64,000 nt of DNA from Echinarachnius parma (GCA_037951105.1 JBAMJV010003807.1:1-64000), one strand, 5' to 3'. Positions 1-12,671 are shown, counted from the stretch's first letter. Notes: generated by a model not told the origin, from the letters alone. Translations and numbers: made by a program.

Positions 1-1060
1 GCTTGTTTATGAAGGTCGTGTAAATTATAGTACGTGAAGATATATGTCAATATTACTGAAGGGAATATGTATCTGTGGTATAAGGAAGTCTTGTTTGCAG
101 AATTATTGATTGATTGTATTGGAGGTATATACAGGACTTTGTTCCCACTTGACATGCTTGGGCTCGAAGTACAGCACAAGACAAGTACTCAGCTTTCAAA
201 ACGACAGTCAAGAAGTCTCGGTTTCAAACAAACAAAAAGTCTCACACCATATAACATGCAAAATAATAATACAACTAATCATAATCCCATCATTTTTTCA
301 TCCACGGACATTATTCAATTGATAATGAGGAATGTAAGAATCCTTTCCTCTTTTATTTAGTTTTCATTTTATTATACAATGCCTCGATCCTAGTGTGACT
401 ATATCTTGAGCAGAGAAAGGTCGTTTGCGTCTAATATAATTTGTTTTCCTTCTTCATTTCAACCAATAATGTTGCTTGCCGAAGCTCCTTCACAAACTTT
501 AATGTATTTAAACTTTGTAGAAATTTAAAGTTGTAGGGGTTCCCATCATGAAGGGAACGTCCCGTCTGTGAAAACGAATGAGGCATTATTTAGTTTTAGT
601 TTTGGGGGTAAATATTCCAATAGAGAGGCATTGATTCCACCACCCACCCCACCACATTAACAAAAGGAATGCATTCATGTAAAGCACATTTTTCATGCGA
701 GTCCACGTTTCCATGTCCAAAATGGTCGAATGCGCTGAATATATGTTTACCAGAACTATACCCTGATAAGGCGCAGAGTCATTTTCAACAAAATAATACA
801 AATCTGGCTGCCAGGTATACATCTGGGGGTTGTTTCACTAAATAAAATCAATTTTAGCATAAATTTTAGCATACAATAATTATTACTGAAAATTTATGCT
901 ACAATCGATGTTATACTCCGGGTGCAGCAATGTGAATTAAAATGTCTTGCAAAAGGACATACATGTGCGAAAATAAACGGGGCATCGTTCAGTTAGAGTC
1001 GAACTGCATGAGGACCTCAAGATTGAATGCCAAACGCCCATCTGATCGTTCCACAACACA
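1..1060. other. gene-free AT-rich stretch
   Basis: No exon-like open frame with a recognisable protein motif is seen on either strand. Around 826-875 the sequence GTTTCACTAAATAAAATC resembles the start of the element at 1215, so a truncated relative of that element may be present. The reading frames here are short and lack domain signatures. Confidence 0.5.
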
Positions 1061-1214
1061 AGGGCTCCGTTGCATGCAGTATATAAGATAACAATCGAGC
1101 AATTAATTGCAAGTCAGACAATGTTACTAAATGCGCAAATCTGATTGGTTCAAAATAATGTGAACATTTTCTGACTTACAATTAAATTGCAACTCTTTTT
1201 GCAACGGGGCCCAG
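1061..1214. mobile_element. MITE, CCCGTTGCAGAAAGAG family, copy 1
   Basis: An imperfect inverted repeat: the left end reads GGGCTCCGTTGC and the right end GCAACGGGGCCC. The interior (CAAGTCAGACAATG, then ATGCGCAAATCTGATTGGTT) is shared with copies at 16291-16465, 38637-38676 plus 43672-43762, and 56446-56593. There is no ORF. It is a non-autonomous DNA-transposon-like repeat; the superfamily is not resolved. Confidence 0.75.
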
Positions 1215-1856
1215 GGGATGTTTCACTAAAATCAATTTTTAACATCGATTCAAGGGGACGATTATCCCTGAGAATCGATGATGCTTAAAGGGGTGGTTTA
1301 GTTTTGGTAGAGAGGGCGCTGCACATCATAATTTTTTTGTTGAGATAATGAAAAACTGAGTGTTGAATTTGAGAGAACATGCAATTTTAATGGCAGAATA
1401 AACTTTATTTGGTCAAAATCGGTCCAGAAACGGCTGAATATCAATAAATATATTTGATCTTATAATTATTTGGGGCCCAAATAATTAGATGATTTTTCAA
1501 AAAATTAAAAAAATGCTTACACTTTTCAAAAAATTTCAAAAGCGTATTTTAAATAGTTGTTGATGATCTATCTACTTAATCATTATTTCAATAGAACATC
1601 ACATGCATTATTTTGTATGAAAAATGGTTGAAACCAATGCCTTTTTAGAAAGCACCCTCTTGTGTTTTAATGACTCTTTTTTAATGATAAATGGTCTTTA
1701 CTTAGTCGTTTGTAATTTTGTATACCTTTCGAGCATGGTGGAGTAATAACTATTAGTTTATAATGTTACTGTCCAGGTTTGGTTACTAAAGTTCAGCCTT
1801 ACCAAAACTGTACTACCCCTTTAAGATCGCTTTTAGTGTATATAGTGAAACATCCT
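1215..1856. mobile_element. MITE with GGATGTTTCACTA ends, split by a nested element
   Basis: The left end GGATGTTTCACTAAAATC and the right end TATAGTGAAACATCC are inverted copies. The middle is interrupted by the TTAA-flanked element at 1289-1820. Without that insert the host element would be only about 110 bp. It directly abuts the right end of the MITE at 1061-1214. Confidence 0.65.
1289..1820. mobile_element. 532-bp TTAA-flanked non-autonomous DNA transposon
   Basis: Terminal inverted repeats of about 21 bp (AGGGGTGGTTTAGTTTTGGT at 1289; its near-complement at 1800-1820) are flanked by TTAA at 1285-1288 and 1821-1824. TTAA target duplications are typical of the piggyBac and Kolobok superfamilies. 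No transposase ORF is present. It lies inside the MITE at 1215-1856, so it inserted later. Confidence 0.8.
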
Positions 1857-2689
1857 AGATAAACGTATGTGCCCCAAAGGCGCGCCCCCCCCCCCCCCCC
1901 CCATCACCCACCAATAAATAATTATTGTATACATGTTTATACAAAAAATAATGCCCTCCCGCTTGCATAACTAAACCCGTAGCCTATACTTGATCTGGGA
2001 ACACTGATCCCTGTGCCCCATGCACAATAACGAAAGTCCCATTTGGTGCCCCTACCCCCCCCCCCCCCCCCCCCCGCGGCGGGAAATTCCTGGCTACGCC
2101 ACTGCACAACACCTCCTGATGTAGACCGACAAATCCGTCTTCGGTTCGACAGTTGTTCTCCAAGACCGCGACTGCGCCTTTGTATAGCTAAACGGACAGT
2201 TTCTTCTAAATGAAGAAGCTGCAGTGGTTTATAATTAATACATTTTACATTAGAAAGTAATTTTATAAAAGAAAACCCCATTAGAGTTGGTTATTTCTGA
2301 CGCTACGAAGATGTTATGGCTAAATGGTAAAACGTTATAGAGCAACAATTATAATGTACCGATAATTAGATCCATGTACAATTAGGAAAATGGGCCTAGT
2401 AATAATATCAACCAATGCATCGCCTCAGAGAAAGAGAGAAATAAATAATGAATAAATTGAATAGACCGACACAATTGTGCTACATTCGTCAGATAATCCT
2501 CTTTATATAGCCTAAACATCTTGAATAATTTAGATTTACACCTAATACATCGTTCTATTCATTACTAATATATTTATTTCAATCCCGTTGTTCGTGCAAT
2601 TTGTACAGCTTCACTGCACGCAGCACTTATGGACGACTTGTATGGATTTTTAGGTTTATCTTCACATTTACAAAATGCTTAAAGGGCAT
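1857..2689. other. gene-free stretch with poly-C tracts and a hAT-like end
   Basis: It contains poly-C runs near 1887-1902 and 2047-2075. The second is followed by GGCTACGCCACTG ending at 2104, the complement of a CAGTGGCGTAGCC terminus of the kind found on hAT-like elements. No coding signal was found. Confidence 0.45.
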
Positions 2690-2834
2690 CAAGCGTGGGG
2701 ATGCTACACAGCGGGTCGCCATTTTGAACTGGGCTAGTTTGCGCGCACCGCATGACACTGAGCTAACGTGCATCACGCACCGTGCGCAACGTGCACTTAA
2801 GATGGCGCCGCGCATTTGATTTGACGAATCTGAA
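2690..2834 (+). repeat. dispersed repeat, plus-strand copy (partner at 24015-24160)
   Basis: About 145 bp of GC-richer sequence (key words GTCGCCATTTTGAACTGGGC and AAGATGGCGCCGCGCATTTG) reappears in inverted orientation at 24015-24160, inside a tRNA-array spacer. Several short frames cross it, but the two copies show no shared protein signature. It is best read as a mobile repeat of unknown class. Confidence 0.7.
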
Positions 2835-4128
2835 GTATCTTTAAGATCGATGTAGCTAGGTAGGGGGCATGCATGACATGGGGCGGTAGCTATCCCCGTT
2901 CCTGGTTGTTATATACTGCATCCATCTTTTGTGGGGAAGGAATATGTAATTACTCATTGAAATACAAATGTATATTAATAGTATACCATAAAAGAATGCG
3001 CCCAACATCAGTTAGCGCAGGCCGACCTTCATGGTACCCCCACCCCCCCCCCCCCCCCCCCCCCGACCCTCGACCTCCAATCTCCGCCCCATCTCTGCCC
3101 TTGCACCTTGCACGGGTTGACTCAAACCTAGGTCACTATTTAAATTTCACAACATAAGGAAAAATAATGGAATATATTATGCAGCACCAATGCCAAGCAG
3201 TTGCGTAGCTACGGGGAAGGGGGAGGGGGGGGGGGGGGGGCACGTCCCCCTTCATAGTATGACCACAACCGTATGAAACATAATGGGATAATTTTTCATA
3301 CAGACAAATTAAGGTGAGGCCCTTATCATAAATGTGTCCCCAATCAATCCGACCGCTATACGAGGGGGTGGGATGGGGGAGTACGCCGCGAACATTAGCG
3401 CCGATCATCTCAACAGCTATCAAAACACCCTCCCGCCATGCTCGGCGGTTGCCTAGCACCGTTTTGCGTTGTCGATGCCCTAATCACCGTAACATTGCGT
3501 AGTAGCACTAATCTGCTGCTTGTTAGAGATTGGTTTTCACCCTCCGGTTTCAAATCGTCTTGTGTAGCATGCAGTATTACCCTGGATTAGTGTATGTGGT
3601 GTAGCTAGGGGCAGGGGAGGGGGGTCCTTGTGGGAAGATGCTTGACCCCCCTCCCCTCCCCAGCCCCTAATGACAACAGGCTTAATTTCAACCATGTTAA
3701 TGAAACAATTTATCTATAATCATGTGTAGTATTCATCAATTATCACATGGAGTAATTGTTAATTATATAGGACAATAAATGCATATAATCTCAATCTAAA
3801 AGAAATATACCATATTCCTGGTAAACGCTTCCCTCGGTGTGAGAATTTTGCCCCCATCACATCCTCCCCTTTTTGAATACCCTTGCTTTGCTTTTGTTGC
3901 TACTGTTGTTGTTTTTGTTGTTTCGGTGTTACTGTTTTTGCGTCCCTGGAAGAAGATAAAATTACACCTGCACACGTAACCATGACAACACGCTGTATAC
4001 TACAAGCAGACACGCTATGAGGAAATGTGTGCTTCGCCATGAATCAAATTAGGAGGCATTGGTTCGATTCCGGTGAAACCCCTTATTATTTTCTGATACT
4101 TATGTATTTCATCATAATTAAAAACAAT
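2835..4128. other. gene-free stretch with poly-C/G tracts
   Basis: Poly-C at about 3041-3064 and poly-G at about 3223-3240 dominate. The poly-G follows CAGTTGCGTAGCTACGGGG (3196 onward), a hAT-like left end. Near 4041-4075 the words GGAGGCATTGGTTCGATTCC resemble a tRNA B box, so a decayed tRNA-derived SINE head is possible but not supported further. Confidence 0.4.
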
Positions 4129-4644
4129 GGCCCAAATTCTCATCAGTGGCTCAACTTGAGCCCGGCCTAAAAAGACAAAGACTACCGGTAACCAGTTAAA
4201 CCATTTTGCACCTGCATACCTTTTGTCTGGTTGCTATTCGCCACCGGAGATATTCTAATTGTTTCCTTTCATTATCCCGTCAATCCCTTGAGTTCTGCTT
4301 ATAGACATCGGAACAATGGGCCCCTTGAAATTCAGTCATAGTCTGTCATCAGCCAAATTACGTCCTGGATCATCTAGGCTATTGTATTGCCGGTGACCGG
4401 GTTTTACTATATATTACTGAAATAACAAGCATATATTTGTAAATTCCTAAGCAGAGCTAGAGGGATTGACTGGATAATGAAAGGAAACAATTAGAATACC
4501 TCTGGTGGCGAATAGCAACCATCAATAGGTCCTGCAGGTGCAAAAATGGTTTTAACTGGTTACCGGTAGTCTTTGCCCTGGTTACCGGTAGTCTTTGCCC
4601 TTTTAGGCCGGGCTCAAGTTGAGCCACTGATGAGAATTCGGGCC
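4129..4644. mobile_element. 516-bp long-inverted-repeat element
   Basis: The left arm (4129-4300) starts GGCCCAAATTCTCATCAGTG. The right arm (4449-4644) is its inverted copy, ending CACTGATGAGAATTCGGGCC. The arms share long matches, including a GGTTGCTATTCGCCACC segment. The right arm has an extra tandem copy of a 23-bp segment around CTGGTTACCGGTAGTCTTTG. There is no ORF and no clear target duplication. Confidence 0.75.
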
Positions 4645-4950
4645 AAAGTGAATTTAACGTGTCTTTTTTTTAACCCCGTCTCTGCCCCATCCCTCCCCTA
4701 CGCCCCTAAACATTGACATGAATAGGGTGCACAACCGATTAGGGGGCTATTTCTATGTGTTACCACTTTGCTTTTTAACGTATTTTTCTTCAAATTATTA
4801 GGGGCGCGTATCTCAGCCCCCCCCCCCACCCCCTGTATAGCTACGCCACTGCCACCAAGCATTAATGTGTTTCTCCATGTCTACAGAAAAAAGGGAATGT
4901 AGAGGCAACGAAATCTGGGTACAGGGGTTACCCTCGGTCGTCGTTAAGTG

Positions 4951-5500
4951 CATGGGTGTATACAAAATTATATAATAAGTGTGGTTTGCGGTTGCACCAT
5001 GTGAGATGGGTGGATTGGTGAGTCCTGAAAAAGGACTATGGTAGTCCTAGAAAGGACTGTTGGTGTAGTCCTGAAAAGAACTGCGGGTATTCTTTCTAGG
5101 AGAGTCCCAAAAGGTACTGTTGGTAGTCCTAGAAAGGACTGTTGATAGTCCTGTCTAGGACTGTTGGTAGTCCTAGAAAGGACTGTTGGGATAGTCCTGA
5201 AAAGGACTGTTGGTATTCTTTCTAGGAGAGTCCTAAAAAGGACTGTTGATAGTCCTAGAAAGGACTGTTGGTAGTCCTAGAAAGGACTGTTGGTATTGCG
5301 AGGAGAGGGTGGATGGTAGGAGGGGCTCGACGTTTCGAATAGGTTGACTATCTGTCCTGACGACGGATAGTCAACCTATTCGAAACCTCGCAATACCAAC
5401 AGTCCTTTCTAGGACTACCATAGTCCTTTTTCAGGACTCACCAATCCACCCATCTCACATGGTGCAACCGCAAACCACACGTATTATATACACCACCATG
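4951..5500. mobile_element. foldback element built of AGTCCT...AGGACT palindromic units
   Basis: The left arm begins near CATGGGTGTATA and runs through GTGTGGTTTGCGGTTGCACC. The right arm is the inverted copy, ending about 5500. Between them is a tandem array of a 22-24 bp unit that is itself a hairpin (TAGTCCTAGAAAGGACTGTTGG). A central stem-loop at 5332-5385 uses TTTCGAATAGGTTGACTATC and its complement. No ORF is present. The left array is much longer than the right, so the arms are unequal. Confidence 0.8.
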
Positions 5501-5573
5501 GAAACCGATACTTATAAGCAACATTTAAAAATTATATACATGTAAATATAATATCGGGCACATTTTCGTTGGG

Positions 5574-5960
5574 GAGGGGGGGGGGGGGGGGGGGCTAAGG
5601 TCTTTCGCCCGAATACCATCATTCTCGTTTTTCAGCTTACGAGTACAATTCCTTTCCATTTAGCTACCCGGAAAAAAAAAAGAATATACGATGTGACCGA
5701 AATATGACACATTTTGCACAAATGATATGATCTTTTCCGAATATATTCATGATTTTGCCCCAAATTACACGATTTAACACAATATTATGACATGAGTTTG
5801 GCCGATTATGACATAAGCTTGCCCGAATATGACACGATTTTGCCCGAATTTGATGTGCTTTTTGCCAGATTATGGCCATTTCCAAAACTCTCATGGGGGG
5901 GGGGGGGGGGGGGTGCTGCAGCCCTCCACCCCCTCCCTCCTCCCCGCCTCCTACGCCTAT
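5574..5960. repeat. dispersed repeat with GCCCGAATATGACAC subrepeats and poly-G, copy 1
   Basis: Degenerate 20-25 bp subrepeats around GCCCGAATATGACAC are followed by CCAAAACTCTC, a poly-G run and CTCCCTCCTCCCCGCCTCCTACGC. A related copy lies at 62995-63235 with the same order of parts. The frames crossing it are low-complexity proline or glycine and are not genes. Confidence 0.65.
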
Positions 5961-6755
5961 AGGGTTAAGTGCGCCATTAAATGGCACATACCAATTCTCA
6001 TAAAATCGTCATATCAATATTATACCCCGTAAAACTAAAAGCACCATATAAAGAAAGCGCCGCCGCCTTGCGTACATTTCACTAAGGATTAACTCATACA
6101 GTGCTGAATTTGTCACTTAACAAGTTTGCGGCATTTGATACACGATCTGGCACTATATACATGATATATAGGGTCAACTCTAAATATAGTATACGTTGCA
6201 ATTTTTCTCGCCTGGTGTCATAAATTCACTATGAAATTTAGCATAGAAAGTTGAATTTCTGCACATGAGGAACATTATCATATTTATATAATTATTATAG
6301 TTTGCATGACGTTCAACACCTGATTAACATAATTTGTATTATTTTATTGTTCCCATGTACATCTACGAAGCGCATTACAAAATTCATAATCACAAAATAG
6401 TTCGTTAATCTTCAGTATCCATAATAATGCGTGTTTTTTTAAAAACAAAACACGTTTTGGTGTATATAGGGTACGCTTGAACAAACAATTGTCTTATTAT
6501 TACCATTACTCATAATCCTATATGGCAATTAAGTAGTCAGGTACCAAGTTCACATCATCTCTGTACTGTTTAATATGTATTTTCAGAATGACATGTGCTC
6601 GACGGCACTCAATGCATTAATTGGTGTGTCGGGGGCAAGGTTGCCTTCGTATAGACATGCTGTTGTTTTGAGGTTTGAACGTTCAATCGAATTAGCCATG
6701 AAGCCCAGAGTTTGCTTGAAAGACGTGGTATATAGCCAGGTCTCCCCACTCGAGA

Positions 6756-6788
<33 letters not shown>

Positions 6789-9030
6789 GGTGCAAAGGGG
6801 ATATGGGGAAAGCTTTCAACAATGAGAGCAATTGTGCTAATGTTATATGAAATATGTTATTCTAAAATGACGTAACCTCATAGTCAAGTCTGAATAAAAG
6901 TCACTTGGGTTTTTTCAAATGCTATATGTTGTGTAGTCCGTTTTGTAGAAATGTAAGTGAACAAGAAATGTATTGTATATGTATTTCGTAATTTATCTTA
7001 CCTACAAGTTGGGTCTACATGAGGGATAAGGGCAGGAATTCTCACAATGTTGGGAGCTCCCCCCCCCCCCCCCCCCCCCAAATACTGCCCCCAAAATTAC
7101 TATTTTTCAAATTATGACATTTTGTAAATCACTTTGTAGTAGATATAGAAAGGAACATAACATGTATATTGTACATGATTAATTTCTTTATTTTTCTACT
7201 CCGCGGGAAGGGGGCTACATGAGGGATGGGGCAGGAATTCCTAAATGGTGAGGAGGGGGTTGACCCCCCACCCCCCCCCCCCACCTCCCCCCAGGAAAAG
7301 CTATGCCGTTGCAATCGCTTTGCTTGCTACGCAATTCCATCACGTACTCACGCTGTGCTGAACCGTGAATGCATGCATTGCATAACTCAGGATCTAGATC
7401 TAGGTTTATTAATTCATTTATATTTCATCAAATATAATACAATTTATATTGAGTTTTGGTTCATATTCCTTTACCCCGATCGGTGAAAGCTAAAAGTCTT
7501 TATTTTAATTTTATGTGTACCTCGTTTCGAACGTGAATTCTATCAGAATTAATTTCGCATGCCAAATTTGTTTGGCTGAATATTGTTAATTTCCATGTCG
7601 AATTTTGGTTATCTGGACCCCGAAAATAAAATCATAGCATTTGAATTTAAAACTGCCCCATACCTGTATATTACAGGCCTATATAGCCATATCTCTGCGT
7701 AATGTGTCAACGTGCAATTTTACAACACCATGTTATTATTTCGAAAACGAGTTACACATAATTATAAACTGTTATCAGTTTACGGTATATTCAATTGAAA
7801 TTTATTATCGAGGCCATATCGGTTTGAATTCAATTCTATACTGCAGATATTCCACAATCACTGAAATAATAAGTGAATGAAAATACATCTATAAGTTGAA
7901 TAAAAGGGCTTCTTTAAAATTCCAGTCTTTTGAATTTGAGTTGCCGTGTTTGAAAGGACATGTCTCATAAACATATACAAGCACGAGTACACGACAAAAG
8001 CAGACCCGGGAAACAACGACAAATAAATGACCAAGGATGAAAAAGACTGCCCTAAATTATTTTCAAGTGACCATTACCACACTTATTGTATAAATATATA
8101 CAAAATATGTTAAAAGGGAAGCATCGACATTACTCTGTTCATTAAAGAGATCTAGTAACTTTGTTGACATGTGCAAAAAGTGACGAGTGGTTGATACAAA
8201 GTATTGTTATCTGATATGTCCACTGGGTGTTGTGTGAACATTTCAAGTTAAATGGACGTTATATGGCCGAGTAATGAGCAAAAATGCAAAGTGATATTCA
8301 CTAACTCATTGCACTCACTTTGTACACGGTTTTCGCGTTCCAGTGGATAATTTAACATCTGAACACTTCAGTCGTAAATATCTTTTTAACGAAAGGGAAA
8401 TTTGAAAAACCAAAACCTGTCCCATGCTTTTATTGTTAATACGAATACAACAAGGTATGAGGGAATCGCTATAATTCCAATAGGATTTTGAGGATTCGGA
8501 CAATGTTACTAAGTCCCTTTAACTTGGAAGAAACCATAGAAAAGCTTGACAAAAGAAACCAACAAATTGAGTAATTAAATTGAAATGCCCATAAAAACAT
8601 TGATCCAATTATAACAAGTCATGATATATCACGCTCACAAAATATCTGACAAATATTGACGCTTTTATCTTTTTGCTTGTCACTGAAGTCGAAGTGTGGT
8701 ATCCAAAAAAAGACTTGCCATCCGCAACCAATATTAAGGCCCGGTCACATATCACCGGATATTGTAAACGGATGCCCGACGGAGAGTAAAATTTTCAATC
8801 CATTCATCTCCGTTCGTATCCGTTCACTGTCAGGCGATTTATGCCTACTCGCAATTCCGCCAGTATCATGTACATTCAACCATTGACTCTCTATACTGTA
8901 TAATATACGCCCATATAGCTTGGCACATATAGAAGCCATATTATGCATTTGCTATTATTGATTTAGCAGAACAATTACAACGATGACCCTTAACGTATTA
9001 GCACATCACCAATCCTATTTGCACGACGGA
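5961..9030. other. gene-free AT-rich stretch with homopolymer tracts
   Basis: Poly-G at 6758-6787 and poly-C runs near 7060-7079 and 7265-7282 are present. No frame shows a conserved domain. The Gly- or Pro-rich reading frames are homopolymer artefacts. Nothing else was recognised. Confidence 0.45.
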
Positions 9031-9165
9031 TTAACGTTGCTATAAAAGTGTCAATAATTACCGCTCAATTCCTTATGTAATCTATCTCCTAATAATGATT
9101 GTAGATGGAGAGGTCTCCAATAATGCCATCTTCAAACTGAACGGGGATATACGGGTGAAGATGAA
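9031..9165 (+). repeat. direct repeat, copy 1 (partner 9713-9838)
   Basis: The segment beginning TTAACGTTGCTATAAAAGTG and running through GGTCTCCAATAATGCC and CTTCAAACTGAACG recurs 682 bp downstream in the same orientation with few changes. It may mark a partial tandem duplication or the ends of an unrecognised element. Confidence 0.75.
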
Positions 9166-9712
9166 TGATTTTAAAGGAACTACAGCGTCTAGATGGCCTA
9201 ATTTTCACAATTCGGCTCTCTATATGTAATTTTTCCCGAAGAAAAAGAATTTGGCAGTCATTTCTCATGAAATCAATCAATTTTGGGGTAATTAGTAAAT
9301 ATCTAAATTGTCCTGGGAACGCCCCTTTTAAATTGCCAAAATGTGATGTCATCTAAAGAACGGACTAATGAACTAAATTATGTAGATGACGCGTCATGAC
9401 GTAAGCCAATGAATTGTCAATCACATGTCGATCACGCTGCCGATTCCGGACCCTAAATGTGGGTGGGGCGTAAACTGGCTGCTAAGTGAGATTTGGCATC
9501 AGAAAACTAGTTTTAAATCACTACTGTGTTTATTTTAATGGATTTTTTTCCGGCAGACCTATGTTTCAAGTCATCAACTATGGAATAAGTGTCAAAGTAC
9601 ATTGTATTCTTTATGTCCTTTAAAAAGGATACCATGTATTTTGTATAAGACGACACTTATTTCGATGTGAAAATAAAGTATGGAATGAGAAAAAAGTTCA
9701 GATTTGTTCCAA

Positions 9713-9838
9713 GTTAACGTTGCTATAAAAGTGTCAATAATTACCACTCAATTCCTTATGTAATCTATCTCCTAATAATGATTGTGGATGGAGAGGTCTC
9801 CAATATGTCATCTTCAAACTGAACGAGTGAAGATGAAG
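9713..9838 (+). repeat. direct repeat, copy 2 (partner 9031-9165)
   Basis: Same order of sequence as 9031-9165, with small deletions near GGTCTCCAATATGTCATC and after CTGAACG. The 500 bp between the copies has no coding signal. Confidence 0.75.
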
Positions 9839-10070
9839 AAGCTACGGAAGGATATACCATTGCATGTAATAAGTAGATGTAAAATTGATTTCGATGTGGA
9901 AATGAAATATAAGAATAACATGTAATTTGTAGATGTAAAATTCATTTCGATGTGTAAATGGAGTATATAGGTTCAGATCCATTTAAACAACGTTATAGGT
10001 AAAGATATATTCTTGTTTTTATTTAATATCATATCCTGTTTGCTAATTCAATAAAGATGGGGAAATATGT

Positions 10071-10600
10071 GGTTAGCTATAGTTAGTTCGCTGATTAGTT
10101 TGATAGTTAATTAGTTAATTAGTTAGTTAGATAGTTAGATTGTAAGTTAGTCACTTATATAGTTAGTCAGTCACCCAGTCAGAAAACTAGCTTTGTTATC
10201 TTGTCGGTTATTTAGTTCAATGGTTACATTTATTTTAGTTACAGAAATTGAATCAACAAATAATAACTAACTAACTATAACTGTTATAGTTAGTAAGTAA
10301 GGTAGTTCGTTTGTTAGTTATTAGTTAGTTTGTTAGTTACTATAGTTAGTTAGTTGGTTGAACAGTTAATTAGTAAGTTAGCTTAATATTTATTATTTTA
10401 GTTAATTCGTTAGTTAGTTACAGTTTGTTATGTTATCATTTTTTAATTTAGTTTAATTGTTATGTTATTAGTTAGTTATTATAACTAATCAATTATAACT
10501 TATCATAATGATTATTAAGTTAGTTCGCTAATTGGTGAGTTAATTAGTACGGTGGTTTGTTTGTTTGTTTGTTACTCAAAGTTAGCTAGGTTAGTTGGAT
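10071..10600. repeat. degenerate GTTA/TTAG tetranucleotide repeat
   Basis: About 500 bp of imperfect (GTTA)n, with words such as AGTTAGTTAGTTAG and occasional complements (TAACTAACTAACTATAAC near 10263). It is an old, mutated microsatellite. Confidence 0.85.
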
Positions 10601-10799
10601 GGCTGGTTGATTGGTTGTTAGTTTTTATTGGCTGGCTGTTTTGTTTTCTTTTGATGAACATAAATGTTATCATCATGCTTTCTGTTGTGAATTTAATAGA
10701 AATATGAATCTGTGCACGCAGGGCTATAATCTCTCTTCCGCCATGTATCTGTTTATTAAGCAGGCCGCAGGCGTACCACAATAGAACATAGAATATAGA

Positions 10800-11080
10800 G
10801 GAGGATTTTACCCCCCTCCTCGGCACAAAATGTGCCCCTGCGACTTCGGGTAGACCCATGATGGGGTTGACGTAATGGAAAAAAAGTGCCGTCAAACATT
10901 CACGAATGATTTCCAGTAATCAATTCAAAGTAACATTATGAGTTTGCCCCCCTCTCCGGCACAAAATTTGCCCCTGTGACTTTGGGTAGACCCATCGTGG
11001 GGTTGACGTAATGGAAAGAGTGCCGTCAAAGTAACATGCACGAATGATTTCCATTTAAATCAATTCAAAGTAACATTACG
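10800..11080 (+). repeat. two tandem copies of a ~135-bp unit
   Basis: Two consecutive copies run through GGCACAAAATKTGCCCCTG, GGGTAGACCCAT, GGGGTTGACGTAATGGAAA and ATCAATTCAAAGTAACATTA. They differ by scattered substitutions and small indels, indicating a local tandem duplication. Confidence 0.8.
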
Positions 11081-12450
11081 TATCCAATATCTTCTGCTGC
11101 ATGGGACCCAACTAGGCTAAACTGCTCGACAACATCGCACACGCTGTCACGACAGCCTCCACTGAATGTCATCTTGTATATATTGTCATTTTAATGGATC
11201 TTAGTTATAAGACAGCAATGAGAATGATGTGCCCTTGTCGGGCCACCCTCCAAGTTAATGGAAAATTGACACATAATACCGATGCGCCAGGGGTGAGTTT
11301 ACGTCAATGGTTGCATCGTTTATCTCCACCATGTGGCTTTACGCGGGGGCGTAGATAATTAGGGGGAAGGGGGAGGGTGGCAGGTGTTCCCTGCGATAAT
11401 TGTGCCCCTATATCCTACCTTTGGCCCCCTGACGTCATGGGCCCCAAAAGAACAACCCCAAAATAATTTATTTTAGCTCATCTTGATCTCTAGTCAGAAA
11501 TAACCGCCTTTTAAATAAGATTTTCTTTGATAAATATGACATAATATCGAATAGAAGTCAAAGGAGCCATGCAGTCACCGTCCCAGTGGAACCGTCGAAA
11601 AAGGGGCCGCTTTTCTGTCTACTATTTAAATTCAATTTTAAATTTTAAATCCCAAATGAATTGATTTTCAATCTTCACCATGGGATTACAATAAAAAAAC
11701 AGACGATGATTGTAATCAATGTTGCCTATATACCCTATACCCACTCATGGATAACCTACCCTGACCCCCCCCCCCCCCCCCCCCCTCCCCCCGTCATATG
11801 CCCCTCATCTTGGTTCGTCGTGGATACGCCCCTCCCCCATATACATACATCAAGGTCACACACAGCATCACGTGCGCTCCTCAACACAGCGTGATTGTCT
11901 CCATCTTGAAAATAATGAAGATAATTATTTTTTTTATCTTCAATATAATGGCGTACCGAATAGAGGCTATATTATCCACATAGAGGTTGTATAATAAGTG
12001 GGCGGTTTTTATTATTTTTCATTTATCCCTTTGCTTACGGGAGCCTGGTGGGCTATGCATTAACACCACGGGGATTGCAACATCTAGTAGGGAACATTTG
12101 ATTTGTTCATGTTTGCCCAAATATGGAGAAATGAAGGGAACATGGGTGTGTGGGAGGGGGTGGGGCATAATTCGTTTCAAATTAAAAAAAGAAAGCAAGA
12201 CATAATAAATAAAACAACAAAAGGCGCTGAATCCATTTTTCTTCTATTAACTTTGGAGAAAAAACACCTGCCCGACTTAATACACGTGCATATTGTAATA
12301 TAACATTGCAGGCTACATAATTATTTATTGTTTATTGAGTAATTTGTAATGAATGTGGATTTAAAACTATATCTATACGTACATTATAATTACACTTATA
12401 TCGTTAACTAGACTTTCAGTGGAAATGGATTTAGCTCCATTTGGAACTAA
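11081..12450. other. gene-free stretch
   Basis: It contains a poly-C tract at 11765-11785 and AT-rich unique sequence. No protein domain is visible in any frame. GGGGGCGTAGATAATTAGGGGG near 11344 resembles the G-rich hAT-like ends seen elsewhere. Confidence 0.4.
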
Positions 12451-12671
12451 GCCCGGCGCAGACAGAGCCGACTCTACCCGATCCGACTGGTTTTCAGTCA
12501 GGCTAGAGTCAGTTTCGCTCAGTCGGAGCCGATCCAACATGTTGAACCGGCCTTGAATGACCTCCGACTGGGACTTGACTGGACAAACCGGAGTCCTGAG
12601 GCAGCGCATACTGAGTTAATCAGGCTGAAATTCAGTCGGATCGGGTCGAGTCGGCTCTGTCTGCGCCGGGC
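12451..12671. mobile_element. 221-bp inverted-repeat MITE, GC-rich
   Basis: The ends GCCCGGCGCAGACAGAGCCG and its complement (CGGCTCTGTCTGCGCCGGGC) form arms of roughly 50 bp, continuing through CCGATCCGACTG. The overlapping reading frames on both strands are a by-product of the palindrome. The target duplication is unclear. Confidence 0.7.

Noticed and set aside
4951..5500. CRISPR-like array of regularly spaced repeats
   Set aside because: The spacers are not unique, the units are palindromic minisatellite copies, and the genome is eukaryotic.
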